From Phaeobacter sp. 22II1-1F12B (GTDB lineage Bacteria > Pseudomonadota > Alphaproteobacteria > Rhodobacterales > Rhodobacteraceae), in the NCBI RefSeq assembly GCF_002210165.1, contig NZ_AQQP01000013.1:62001-126000 (forward strand): a DNA stretch of 64,000 nt, read 5' to 3'. Numbering within the stretch: the stretch's first letter is position 1; each line of letters starts with the position of its first letter. This document shows positions 19,698 to 27,417 of this stretch, piece after piece. The notes below the pieces were generated by a model. It was not told where the DNA came from. It did not search any database and worked only from the letters and a program-made list of their open reading frames with translations. The translations under genes and the position numbers were made by a program.

Positions 19698-20267
19698 TCA
19701 GCCAATCCGATCCGAAGCGCCGCGAAGGTGCTGAACGTCACCCGCCGCATTTACGAGAAGGCGCAGAACGATCAGCACGCAGCCAATCGGCGCAATCACA
19801 AGCGTGGTGACGAGAGGCGCGTCGATGTCGCCGGATGTGCGATATCCGAAGTCCCACGCCTTAAGCGCCTCGCGCGAGGCACCGTAACAGATCAGCGCAA
19901 AAAACGCGGCCGCTGCCAATCGCAAGACGACATTGAAACCGGCCCGCAGCCCTTCGGGCAGAGCATCAAACACTATCCCCACTCGCACGTGGCCATCATA
20001 CATTTCCAGATAGCTCAGGCTTCCGAACACGATGATGGGCATCAGATATAGCTCTGTAGCGCCAATGACCCCTTCGATCGGGTCATTCAGGATATAGCGC
20101 GTAAAGACCTGTATGAGGATCAGCACCAGCATGACCATCATCGCAGCGCGCGACAGCCAGTTCATCCCGGTATCCACCCGGTCCATCGCTCGGCCCAGAG
20201 GACCGTGCAATCCAACTCTCGGCGACGGCACGGCGTCCTCTCGGGGATCAAGATCGTGACGGGACAC
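19698..20267 (-). CDS. TRAP transporter small membrane subunit (DctQ type)
   Basis: A 189-residue protein with about four hydrophobic segments and the DctQ-like FTRYILNDPIEGVIGATELY region. The first ~35 residues are polar and precede the first helix; an internal ATG (MDRVDTGMNW) could also serve as start. It sits 11 bases after dctP and two before dctM. Confidence 0.88.
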   Translation of the reverse strand: MSRHDLDPREDAVPSPRVGLHGPLGRAMDRVDTGMNWLSRAAMMVMLVLILIQVFTRYILNDPIEGVIGATELYLMPIIVFGSLSYLEMYDGHVRVGIVFDALPEGLRAGFNVVLRLAAAAFFALICYGASREALKAWDFGYRTSGDIDAPLVTTLVIAPIGCVLIVLRLLVNAAGDVQHLRGASDRIG

Positions 20268-20278
20268 GGTTGCGCGCC

Positions 20279-21322
20279 TTACTGCGTCTGGTGCTTTTCG
20301 ATGTTCGCACGAAACATCTCCAGCACTTCGCCCGCAGGCAGTCCGCGCTCTTGCAGACCAGAGACCCAGGCATCGAACACCGGCGCTGTGGCCGATTTGA
20401 CCTTTTCGCGCTGCGCTTCATCCAGAACGATGACCTCGATACCGCTGTCCCGCATCTTGTCCTCAAGCTCGGCGGCCGATCGGTCGGTTTCTTCGGCAAC
20501 TCGCTGCATCGCCTCCTGCGACGCCTGTTGAATGGCCTGTTGATGCTCTGGCGACAGATCCTGCCAGACCTCCTCGCGGATCGCGTAGGGCGCCCAATAC
20601 ACAAAAACATCCAGACCCAGAACGGCGGTATCGATTACCTCGTCCAGCTTGTAGGAATAGATGCTGGTGGTGGGAAAGATCGTGCCGTCGACGGTGCCGG
20701 TGCGGATGGCCTGATAGGTTTCCGGGCTGGGAATATCAACCGGCGCGCCCCCTAGGGCCTTGACCGACTCCGCCATGTTCCCGGCAATGGTTTTCAGTTT
20801 CAGCCCTTTGATGTCATCAATGCCGCTAACATCCTGGTCGCGGGTGAACAGGTTGTAGGTCGAGGTCATTACACCCCAGACTGGGCGCATCCCGTTGGCC
20901 AGGAAGTCGTTTTGCAGGATCGGATCCGACGTCACCGTTTCAAAAAAAGCGGGCGTCCCGACAACGCTCTGCGAGAAAAGGCCAGGAAGCGTGTGCACGC
21001 CCGCCAGCGGCATCGTGCCCCCGTTATAGGCCGGCGGAACATAGCCGATGTCCACCACGCCTGTCTGCACCATCGAGAACATATCGCGCAGCGAACCCAA
21101 CTGACCGGCACCGAAATACTGAAACTTGACCTCGCCATCGGTCAGCTCGGTTACGCGGTCCATCCAGTAGGTGGTGCCGGTCTCGACGATGTAGTGGCCG
21201 GGCGGAAAGGTATCTGCAACCTTGAGTGTCACTTCGGCCGCCGCAATTTGCGGCATCGTTCCGACCGCGATCACCAGCGCCGCCCCTGCGGCAAACCGAT
21301 CGAGTTTTGTGTTTCTTGTCAT
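20279..21322 (-). CDS. TRAP transporter solute-binding protein (DctP type)
   Basis: A 347-residue periplasmic receptor and first gene of the 11-gene operon. ATG 21322 follows a GGGAGGA site and opens a signal peptide (TRNTKLDRF, hydrophobic core, cleavage after PQIAAA). The frame is open 20 codons further upstream but lacks a binding site there. Mature motifs include LKVADTFPPGHYIVETG and FQYFGAGQLGSL. One residue is unusual: the segment that normally holds the carboxylate-binding Arg reads GLKLKTIAG, with Lys instead. This may shift ligand choice. Confidence 0.9.
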   Translation of the reverse strand: MTRNTKLDRFAAGAALVIAVGTMPQIAAAEVTLKVADTFPPGHYIVETGTTYWMDRVTELTDGEVKFQYFGAGQLGSLRDMFSMVQTGVVDIGYVPPAYNGGTMPLAGVHTLPGLFSQSVVGTPAFFETVTSDPILQNDFLANGMRPVWGVMTSTYNLFTRDQDVSGIDDIKGLKLKTIAGNMAESVKALGGAPVDIPSPETYQAIRTGTVDGTIFPTTSIYSYKLDEVIDTAVLGLDVFVYWAPYAIREEVWQDLSPEHQQAIQQASQEAMQRVAEETDRSAAELEDKMRDSGIEVIVLDEAQREKVKSATAPVFDAWVSGLQERGLPAGEVLEMFRANIEKHQTQ

Positions 21323-21355
21323 GGCAGTCTTCCTCCCTGTGGCGTTGTCGATCAG

Positions 21356-21369
21356 CGCACCATGGTGCG
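21356..21369. promoter_or_regulatory. 14-bp perfect palindrome upstream of the operon, putative operator
   Basis: CGCACCATGGTGCG is a perfect inverted repeat 34 bases upstream of the dctP start. On the minus strand a TTGACC hexamer lies a few bases before it, so the palindrome would cover the -10/+1 area, a repressor position. It was not seen at the other promoters of the window. Confidence 0.45.
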
Positions 21370-21541
21370 GTGAACCGGTCAATGTTTATGGGTGGCCGGG
21401 AGCGCAACTGTCGCGAGATCACACATATATGCGAATACGCGAACTGAATCCGCGGCGACGCAACAGAGAAGATCGAACGCCAATCGTGGGTGGGAATCTC
21501 CAGCGCTTTCACGGCCGAAAGAAAGGATTCCGTGGCCTGCC

Positions 21542-21549
21542 GATCAACA
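21542..21549. repeat. Left copy of IS66 target-site duplication
   Basis: GATCAACA directly precedes the left end of the insertion sequence and is repeated exactly after the right end (24029-24036). Eight base pairs is the IS66-family duplication length. Confidence 0.93.
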
Positions 21550-21634
21550 GTAAGCGGCGGCTGCGCCCCACGTTGTAGATGAGCTCCGGCACTGCGAGGT
21601 GATATCCATCTCATGATGGGGAGTGTGTTTCGCA

Positions 21635-22042
21635 ATGTGCGCGACAAATTCGTTTCTCAGATCTCTGGGCGTCGAGATCTACGGGTCAGGTCATCGGCGC
21701 TGGCCGGACGACGTGAAGGCTCGCGCTGTGGCAGAGACTTTGGAGCCGGGAGCGACCGTGAATGCGATTGCCGAGCGATATGACATCCGCCCAAACCAGC
21801 TCTCGGCTTGGCGGCGTCTGGCAAAGCAGGGCCAGCTGGTTCTTCCTCCGGCGGAACTCGGAGAGCCGGTCTTCGCGCCTCTGGTCATTTGCGATCCGAC
21901 TGAGACGCCCGAGCTTTCCGACGCGAAGCCCCAGCAGGTGATCCGGATCGTCAAGGGAACAACCCGGATCGAGCTGTCTTCTGACACGTCGGCAGGTCAG
22001 ATCGCCGCGATCGTGCGCACTCTGGAAGCGCCTGCATGCTGA
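21635..22042 (+). CDS. tnpA: IS66 accessory protein TnpA (Orf1)
   Basis: A small protein with a helix-turn-helix of the IS66 Orf1 type: RRWPDDVKARAVAETL, then NAIAERYDIRPNQLSAWRRLAKQG. Its C-terminal part (VIRIVKGTTRIELSSD) is also typical. The start is uncertain; ATG 21635 is used, GTG 21623 is in frame just upstream. The stop overlaps tnpB by seven bases. It is required for transposition in some IS66 members, but its exact role is not settled. Confidence 0.85.
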   Translation: MCATNSFLRSLGVEIYGSGHRRWPDDVKARAVAETLEPGATVNAIAERYDIRPNQLSAWRRLAKQGQLVLPPAELGEPVFAPLVICDPTETPELSDAKPQQVIRIVKGTTRIELSSDTSAGQIAAIVRTLEAPAC

Positions 22043-22389
22043 TGCCGTCTCAAGGGGTCCGCATCCTGGTGGCGACGAAGCCGGTAGACTTCCGCAAGGG
22101 GCATGATGGACTGGCAGCCTTGGTGCAGTCGACCTTGACCGAAGATCCGTTCACCGGGACGGTCTTTATCTTTCGGGCGAAGCGCGCAGACCGGATGAAG
22201 ATCCTGTTCTGGGACGGCAGCGGTCTCGTCATGGCCTACAAACGGCTGGAGGAGAGCACCTTCACCTGGCCCGCGATCCGGGATGGTGCGATGACCCTGA
22301 ATCGCGCCCAGTTCGAGGCGCTGTTCGCCGGGCTGGACTGGCGGCGGGTGCGGTCTCTGGAGACGCGCGCCCCCGCTGTGGCAGAGTGA
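22036..22389 (+). CDS. tnpB: IS66 accessory protein TnpB (Orf2)
   Basis: A 117-residue protein with the conserved IS66 Orf2 sequence: VRILVATKPVDFRKGHDGLA, DPFTGTVFIFRAKRADRMK, ILFWDGSGLVMAYKRLE and FEALFAGLDW. It overlaps tnpA, as is normal for the family. The length is complete. Confidence 0.93.
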   Translation: MLMPSQGVRILVATKPVDFRKGHDGLAALVQSTLTEDPFTGTVFIFRAKRADRMKILFWDGSGLVMAYKRLEESTFTWPAIRDGAMTLNRAQFEALFAGLDWRRVRSLETRAPAVAE

Positions 22390-22443
22390 CTCAGGGCGGG
22401 GAAAGCCGGCCTGACAAACGCAGGAGCGGGATATGATGCCGCC

Positions 22444-24000
22444 ATGTCCAGCGCCCTATCCCTCGACCTGTCGGCCATTCCGGAAGACCAGCGTGACGCT
22501 GTTCTGGCCGTCCTGCGCGAGCGTGATGCACTCAGGGAAGCCAACAAGCGCCTCGAGCACCTCGTCGCCGAACTGAACCAGGTCGTGCATGGCAAAAGGT
22601 CCGAGAAACTGAGTGAGGACGAGCGGCAGCTGGCCTTCGAAGATCTGGAAACTGCCGTCGTCGAGGCAGAGGCCCAGCAGGATGAAGACGCCACGGCCTC
22701 GTCCGGTCCGCGGCGATCCAAGGTCGCCCGCCGCAATCGGGGCAATCTGCCTGAGAGCCTCCCCCGGATCGAGCAGATGATCGAGCCGGCCAGCCTGGAG
22801 TGTCCCTGCGGCTGCGGCACGATGCACCGGATCGGCGAGGACCGCAGCGAGCGGCTGGACATCGTGCCGGCCCAGCTCCGCGTCATCGTGACGGTTCGAC
22901 CCAAGTATGCCTGCCGTGCCTACGCCGAAGGGGTCACCCAGGCGCCAGCCCCTGCCTTCCTGATCGAGGGCGGGCTGCCGACCGAGGGCGCCATTGCGTA
23001 TGTGCTCGTCGCCAAGTTCGCCGACCATTTGCCTCTCTATCGCCAGAGCCAGATCCTCGCGCGTTCCGGGATCGACCTTCGGCGCAGCACGCCCGCCGAT
23101 TGGGTCGGCACCGCGGCCTTCCACCTTGCCCCGGTGGTCGACCGGCTCGCCGAGCACCTGAAGGGCTCGGGCAAACTCTTCATGGACGAAACGACGGCGC
23201 CGGTTCTGGAGCCCGGGCGAGGCAGGACGAAGACTGGCTTCCTCTGGGCGCTGGCCCGAGATGATCGGGGCTGGGGCGGCGATGACCCGCCCGGCGTGGT
23301 CTTCACTTACCGCCCGAGCCGCGCCGGCGTGAACGCGGAGCAGATCCTGCAGGGCTTCGACGGCATCCTGCAGCTGGACGGCTATCCCGGCTACGATCGG
23401 CTGACGCGCCCCTCGCGCAAGGGCGGCGCGCCGATCACGGTTGCGCACTGCTGGGCACATGCCCGCCGGAAGCTGAAGGAAGTCTTCGACCGTGATGGAT
23501 CGGAGATCGCCGCCGAGGGGCTGCGCCGGATCGCCGAGTTCTACCGGATCGAAACCGAGATCCGCGGCATGGGACCGGGACAGCGCCTGTCGGCGAGACA
23601 GACACGCACCGCGCCGCTGGTGGCCCAGTTCGGCGAATGGTTGCAGAGCCAGCGCCGCCGGATCTCCGCCAAGTCCCGCCTCGGAGAGAAACTCGCCTAT
23701 ATCCACCGGCAGTGGGACGGGCTACAGACCTTCCTGCAGGACGGACGCGTCGAGATCGACTCCAATGCCGTGGAGAATCTCATCAGGCCGATCGCCCTGA
23801 CGCGGAAGAACGCACTCTTCGCCGGCCACGACGAAGGTGGTCGGACCTGGGGCCGCATCGCCTCGCTCATCGCCACAGCAAAGATCAACGAAATCGTACC
23901 CTTTGTCTATCTCAAGGCGACGCTCGAGGCGATCGCGGCAGGGCATCCCGCGAACCGGATCGACGAGTTGCTACCCTGGAACTTCAAGCCGTCGAGCTGA
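22444..24000 (+). CDS. tnpC: IS66 transposase TnpC
   Basis: A 518-residue DDE transposase. The N-terminus is a leucine-rich coiled segment (LREANKRLEHLVAELNQ), followed by a cysteine cluster (ECPCGCG). The catalytic triad is visible: Asp248 in LFMDETTAP, Asp312 in LQLDGYPGYD and Glu444 in NAVENLIRP, with ALTRKNALFAGHDEGG after it. No frameshift or stop interrupts it, so the element may be active. Confidence 0.95.
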   Translation: MSSALSLDLSAIPEDQRDAVLAVLRERDALREANKRLEHLVAELNQVVHGKRSEKLSEDERQLAFEDLETAVVEAEAQQDEDATASSGPRRSKVARRNRGNLPESLPRIEQMIEPASLECPCGCGTMHRIGEDRSERLDIVPAQLRVIVTVRPKYACRAYAEGVTQAPAPAFLIEGGLPTEGAIAYVLVAKFADHLPLYRQSQILARSGIDLRRSTPADWVGTAAFHLAPVVDRLAEHLKGSGKLFMDETTAPVLEPGRGRTKTGFLWALARDDRGWGGDDPPGVVFTYRPSRAGVNAEQILQGFDGILQLDGYPGYDRLTRPSRKGGAPITVAHCWAHARRKLKEVFDRDGSEIAAEGLRRIAEFYRIETEIRGMGPGQRLSARQTRTAPLVAQFGEWLQSQRRRISAKSRLGEKLAYIHRQWDGLQTFLQDGRVEIDSNAVENLIRPIALTRKNALFAGHDEGGRTWGRIASLIATAKINEIVPFVYLKATLEAIAAGHPANRIDELLPWNFKPSS

Positions 24001-24028
24001 ACTCCGGTGGGGCGTAGACGCCGCTTAC

Positions 24029-24036
24029 GATCAACA
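24029..24036. repeat. Right copy of IS66 target-site duplication
   Basis: GATCAACA, identical to the copy at 21542-21549. Confidence 0.93.
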
Positions 24037-24331
24037 CGATGATGGTCGGCCTCTTTCGCGGCGCCTCTCTTCAAGCCGGTATTCTTGGGGCGGGCCGAAA
24101 CCGTGGTCGCACTGCTCTGGGCAGCGCATCCTACACCGCCCGGCCTTCGGGGATGCCGGTGCTAACGACGCCCCGCCGGTCAGGCTCAACCTTGAGCCTG
24201 ACGCGAAGAGGCTATTTCCGCCGCCTGAAAACGGACCCTGACATTGGCAAGTGGCGCGTTTCGTCCGCGCCCCCCAAGTCCCGTCTTCGTCAAGCCGGGC
24301 CATTTTTTACGGCGCTGGCTGATCCAGGCGG
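24037..24331. other. Intergenic stretch right of the IS66 element
   Basis: Before the insertion this ran on from 21541. Joining the flanks does not restore a gene I recognise. A short hairpin-like repeat, CAGGCTCAACCTTGAGCCTG, lies at 24181-24200. The rest shows no clear coding signal. Confidence 0.4.
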
Positions 24332-25135
24332 TCAGGCGGTCAGGGACTGTTGACCCATCTTCTTCAGATTTCGAACGATTTCTTCGTGCATGATCCCTAC
24401 GATCTCTTTTTCGGATCTCAAGATAACATCAGTTGGAGCGCCAACCCCGACAGCGAAAAGCCGCGAGTTCAGATGGTTAGGAAACGGCATGGAAATCAAG
24501 CCGCTCCCTTGAACCACCTGATCGGTTGAGAGGTAATAGCCCTTGGCACGGGTTTCTGCCAACGAGGCCACGAAAGCTTTCACATCCACTGCCGGTTTGT
24601 CGGGCGCGCGATAGGCGTTGATCCTGCGGAACAGACTGCGCACTTCGTCGTCACTGAAACGACTCATCAGAACGCGCCCGACACCTGAGTTACCCAGCGG
24701 ACGACGTGTCCCGAGCGATATGTGGTGGATCGGCGAATCTTTCGGGCGGACAACTTGCACGTACTCGGCTTCGTCCCCATTCTTGGTTGCCAGAACCACC
24801 ACATGCCGTGTGCGTTCCGAAATTGCCTTGAGCAGCCGGTGGATGGTGCCTTCGCCGAACAGATCTGGATTCATCCACGACCCTAAAAGCGGAACGCGCT
24901 CGGTGGGAAAATAACTCTTCTTTCGGGCATCGTGGGTCAGAAATCCAAGCTTCACCAAGCTTTTGAGCAGCGCCGAGGTACTTGACTGCGGGTACCCCAG
25001 TTCCTTGGACACTTCCACGACCGAAAGCGGTCGCTGAACTTCATCGAAATACACCAAAGTCTGACAGGTGCGCGCCACCGATTTCACAATTTGATCGCCG
25101 CCTGTTCTTGCTGAAGTCTGATGCGCGGTTTCCAT
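24332..25135 (-). CDS. IclR-family transcriptional regulator
   Basis: A 267-residue regulator. The N-terminal winged helix-turn-helix (VVEVSKELGYPQSSTSALLKSLVKLGF) is followed by an IclR effector domain (GTRRPLGNSGVGRVLMSRF, ETRAKGYYLSTDQVVQGSGL). The start is ATG 25135, preceded by GGAGGAG; the 14 extra codons upstream have no binding site. It lies downstream of the ADP-forming ligase on the same strand, with 144 bases and a palindrome between. Before the IS66 insertion its stop was only about 0.5 kb from the 11-gene operon's dctP start, so it may regulate either operon. Confidence 0.9.
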   Translation of the reverse strand: METAHQTSARTGGDQIVKSVARTCQTLVYFDEVQRPLSVVEVSKELGYPQSSTSALLKSLVKLGFLTHDARKKSYFPTERVPLLGSWMNPDLFGEGTIHRLLKAISERTRHVVVLATKNGDEAEYVQVVRPKDSPIHHISLGTRRPLGNSGVGRVLMSRFSDDEVRSLFRRINAYRAPDKPAVDVKAFVASLAETRAKGYYLSTDQVVQGSGLISMPFPNHLNSRLFAVGVGAPTDVILRSEKEIVGIMHEEIVRNLKKMGQQSLTA

Positions 25136-25151
25136 GATCTCCTCCCTTCGT

Positions 25152-25169
25152 GTGCAGTTATATGCACAG
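25152..25169. promoter_or_regulatory. Inverted repeat in front of the IclR gene, putative autoregulatory operator
   Basis: TGTGCA-GTTATA-TGCACA is a perfect six-base inverted repeat with a six-base spacer, 17 bases upstream of the regulator's start codon. IclR proteins usually bind palindromes of about this size next to their own gene. Confidence 0.5.
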
Positions 25170-25279
25170 CGTTCCATACGGAAGGATGGCCGCGCTTGTA
25201 AATTCTGTCAACTGTTAGAAAACTGCCGGGGGCACGCCGCAAGCGGCTTGGGGATCAGGAAAGATTTCGGGTTCGGTTG

Positions 25280-27394
25280 TCAGTGGCCTCCTCGATTGGC
25301 GGGTATGATCACACCGTCAGCGGCGACGGCTCCCTGCCCGCTTGCTCCGACGATCAATGGATTGACATCAATGGTCTCAAGCGCGGCCCCGTGATGGGCG
25401 GCAAAAGCAGACAGTCGGGCAAGGGCGCCGGCGAGGGCGTCGATGTCGCGTTCGGGCGCGCCCCGGAATGCGTCCAGCAGTTTGCGGCTGCGGATTTCGT
25501 CAATCATACGGCGCGCTTCGACAGGTCCGAATGGTGCGACGCGGAAAGACACGTCTTCGAGGGCCTCGACAAACACCCCGCCCAGACCGAACATGACCAC
25601 CGGGCCGAAAGCCGGGTCCTGGGTCACGCCGAGTATAGCCTCCAGTCCAGGTGCTGCCTGTTCCGCCACGACCAGCCCGTCGATCCGCGCACCGGGCATC
25701 TTCTCGGACGCCAATTCCAAGATTCGTGCCCCGGCAGAGCGGACATCTTCGGCCGAACGCAGATCAAGCGCGACGCCCCCGATGTCGGATTTGTGCAAGA
25801 TGTCGGGCGAGGCAATCTTCAGCACGACCGGGAATCCCATTTCTTGCGCTGCCTGAGCTGCCGCTTCGGGGGTGGTGGCCAGGGTTTCGCGCACGATCCC
25901 GATTCCGGCCTCTGCAAGCAGGGCCTTGGCCTCGATCTCGTTCACAATTCCGTCCGGCAACGGCGACAGGTTGGAGAGTTCGGGTATCGGGTCCTTTTCG
26001 CCTGCCCGCGCGAAGGAACGGGCAAAATAGCGCAATGCGGCCATCGCCCGGACTGCACGGGTCGGTTCCTCGAACACGATGAACCCCGACTTTTCGTACG
26101 CGGCGCGCCCCTCTGGCTCTGTCAGCGAACAGAACAGCATTGGCCGATCGGGATATTTCTCGCGAATGCGCTCCAGTCCGCGCCGAATGGCTTCGTTCAG
26201 GTCGGCGACAAGTCCGACCGTCGACATGAAGATGATGGCCCCATCGATCTCGCCGTCACCAAACAACACATCCATGTTGGTTTCCAGAAGATCGATCTGG
26301 TTGACCAGCTGCGCCGTCACATCGACCGGGTTTCGGACACCGGCAAATGGCAGCACCTCTTTCAGCTTTTTCTGTGCATGATCGGGAAGCGCAGGCACGT
26401 CCAGTTTCAGCTTTTCGGCTTCGTCGGCCATCAGCACCCCGACCCCGCCCGAGACTGTCACAAGGCCCAGCCGGTCGCCCTGCATCATCGACGCGGATTC
26501 GGCACAGGCATAAGTCACATCGAACATTTCATCGACCGATTGCGCCCGGTAAACGCCGTACTGCCGGAACGCCGCGTCATAAACCGCGTCTGCCCCAGCC
26601 AATGAGGCGGTATGCGACTGCGCGGCCTCTGCTCCGACCGCGCTGCGCCCGACCTTCATCATGACCACCGGCTTTCCCCGGGCCCGCGCCAGCTCAAGTG
26701 CCTCGACCAGCCTGTCGCGATCGGTTGCCCCTTCGAGATATCCCATGATGACGCGGGTATCGTCATCCTGCGCGCAATAGGCCACGGCATCGGCAAAATC
26801 GACATCGCAGGAATTGCCCGTCGTCGCCCAGATATTGACCCCAAGTCCGCGCATTCGAACGAGCGTCATGCAATACGAGCCGAACGCGCCGCTTTGACTG
26901 ACGATCGACACGCCGCCGGGTTTTGGCAGGTGTTTTTCGACCCCGGGCGTGAATGTCGCATAGAGGTTGTGGCGCACATTCGCGATGCCAAGGCAGTTCG
27001 GCCCCACAAGCCGCATGCCGCCCTCGCGCGCGATGTCGACCATGCGCGCCTGAAGGGCGGCCCCGTCGGCATCGACCTCCGAGAACCCCGAACTGAAGAT
27101 CACCGCCCCCCGCACACCTTGGGCCGCGCACTGTTCGACCGCCTGAACGGCCAGCGGCGCGGGCAGCGCGATCACGGCCAGGTCCGGTGTCGTGGGTGCC
27201 TCCGAGATCGACGGATACGCCGTCAGGCCCTGCACCTCTGGCGATTTCGGGTTGATAGGCAGGATCGGGCCGTCGAAACCGTGCCGCTTGAGAAAATCCA
27301 CCGGCCTTCCGCCGATGCGCTTGGGATCGCTTGAGGCGCCAATCACCGCTACCGAGCGAGGGTTGAAAATGGCATCCATTCCATGAATTCGCAT
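25280..27394 (-). CDS. ADP-forming acyl-CoA synthetase (fused alpha and beta)
   Basis: A 704-residue fusion. The alpha part has the CoA-binding start MDAIFNPRSVAVIGASSDP, LVGPNCLGIANVRHNLYATF, the SQSGAFG loop and AAQSHTASLAGADAV with the expected phosphohistidine. The beta part is ATP-grasp-like (VVLKIASPDILHKSDIGGVA, IDVNPLIVG). ATG 27394 has AAGGAAG just upstream. It activates an organic acid to its CoA ester, or runs in reverse to make ATP. It follows the dehydrogenase by 23 bases in a CoA-transferase/dehydrogenase/ligase operon. Confidence 0.9.
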   Translation of the reverse strand: MRIHGMDAIFNPRSVAVIGASSDPKRIGGRPVDFLKRHGFDGPILPINPKSPEVQGLTAYPSISEAPTTPDLAVIALPAPLAVQAVEQCAAQGVRGAVIFSSGFSEVDADGAALQARMVDIAREGGMRLVGPNCLGIANVRHNLYATFTPGVEKHLPKPGGVSIVSQSGAFGSYCMTLVRMRGLGVNIWATTGNSCDVDFADAVAYCAQDDDTRVIMGYLEGATDRDRLVEALELARARGKPVVMMKVGRSAVGAEAAQSHTASLAGADAVYDAAFRQYGVYRAQSVDEMFDVTYACAESASMMQGDRLGLVTVSGGVGVLMADEAEKLKLDVPALPDHAQKKLKEVLPFAGVRNPVDVTAQLVNQIDLLETNMDVLFGDGEIDGAIIFMSTVGLVADLNEAIRRGLERIREKYPDRPMLFCSLTEPEGRAAYEKSGFIVFEEPTRAVRAMAALRYFARSFARAGEKDPIPELSNLSPLPDGIVNEIEAKALLAEAGIGIVRETLATTPEAAAQAAQEMGFPVVLKIASPDILHKSDIGGVALDLRSAEDVRSAGARILELASEKMPGARIDGLVVAEQAAPGLEAILGVTQDPAFGPVVMFGLGGVFVEALEDVSFRVAPFGPVEARRMIDEIRSRKLLDAFRGAPERDIDALAGALARLSAFAAHHGAALETIDVNPLIVGASGQGAVAADGVIIPANRGGH

Positions 27395-27417
27395 GGGACT
27401 TCCTTTGATGTTCGTAA

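Larger units (their letters stand above)
21550..24028 (+). mobile_element. Complete IS66-family insertion sequence
   Basis: A 2479-bp element with inverted ends. The left end begins GTAAGCGGCGGCTGCGCCCC; the right end, read inward, begins GTAAGCGGCGTCTACGCCCC, giving 20 of 22 bases identical over the first 22. It carries the standard tnpA, tnpB and tnpC order, all intact and on the plus strand, and is flanked by a perfect 8-bp duplication. The intact genes and exact duplication point to a recent insertion. It lies about 230 bases upstream of the 11-gene operon, between it and an IclR gene. Confidence 0.95.

Noticed and set aside
21421-21432. CACATATATGCG upstream of the 11-gene operon, resembling the shared operator.
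   Set aside because: It is not a palindrome and differs from CACATATGTG in the right half, so I did not add the operon to that regulon.
22456-23706. A 416-codon minus-strand frame opposite the IS66 transposase.
   Set aside because: The plus-strand frame holds the complete DDE triad; the opposite frame has no recognisable domain.
24037-24331. A 104-codon plus-strand frame right of the IS66 element, possibly the gene it interrupted.
   Set aside because: It does not continue into the left flank after removing the element and one duplication, and matches no family I know.
25277-26605. A 442-codon plus-strand frame opposite the ADP-forming ligase.
   Set aside because: Shadow of a conserved fused ligase; no domain visible.
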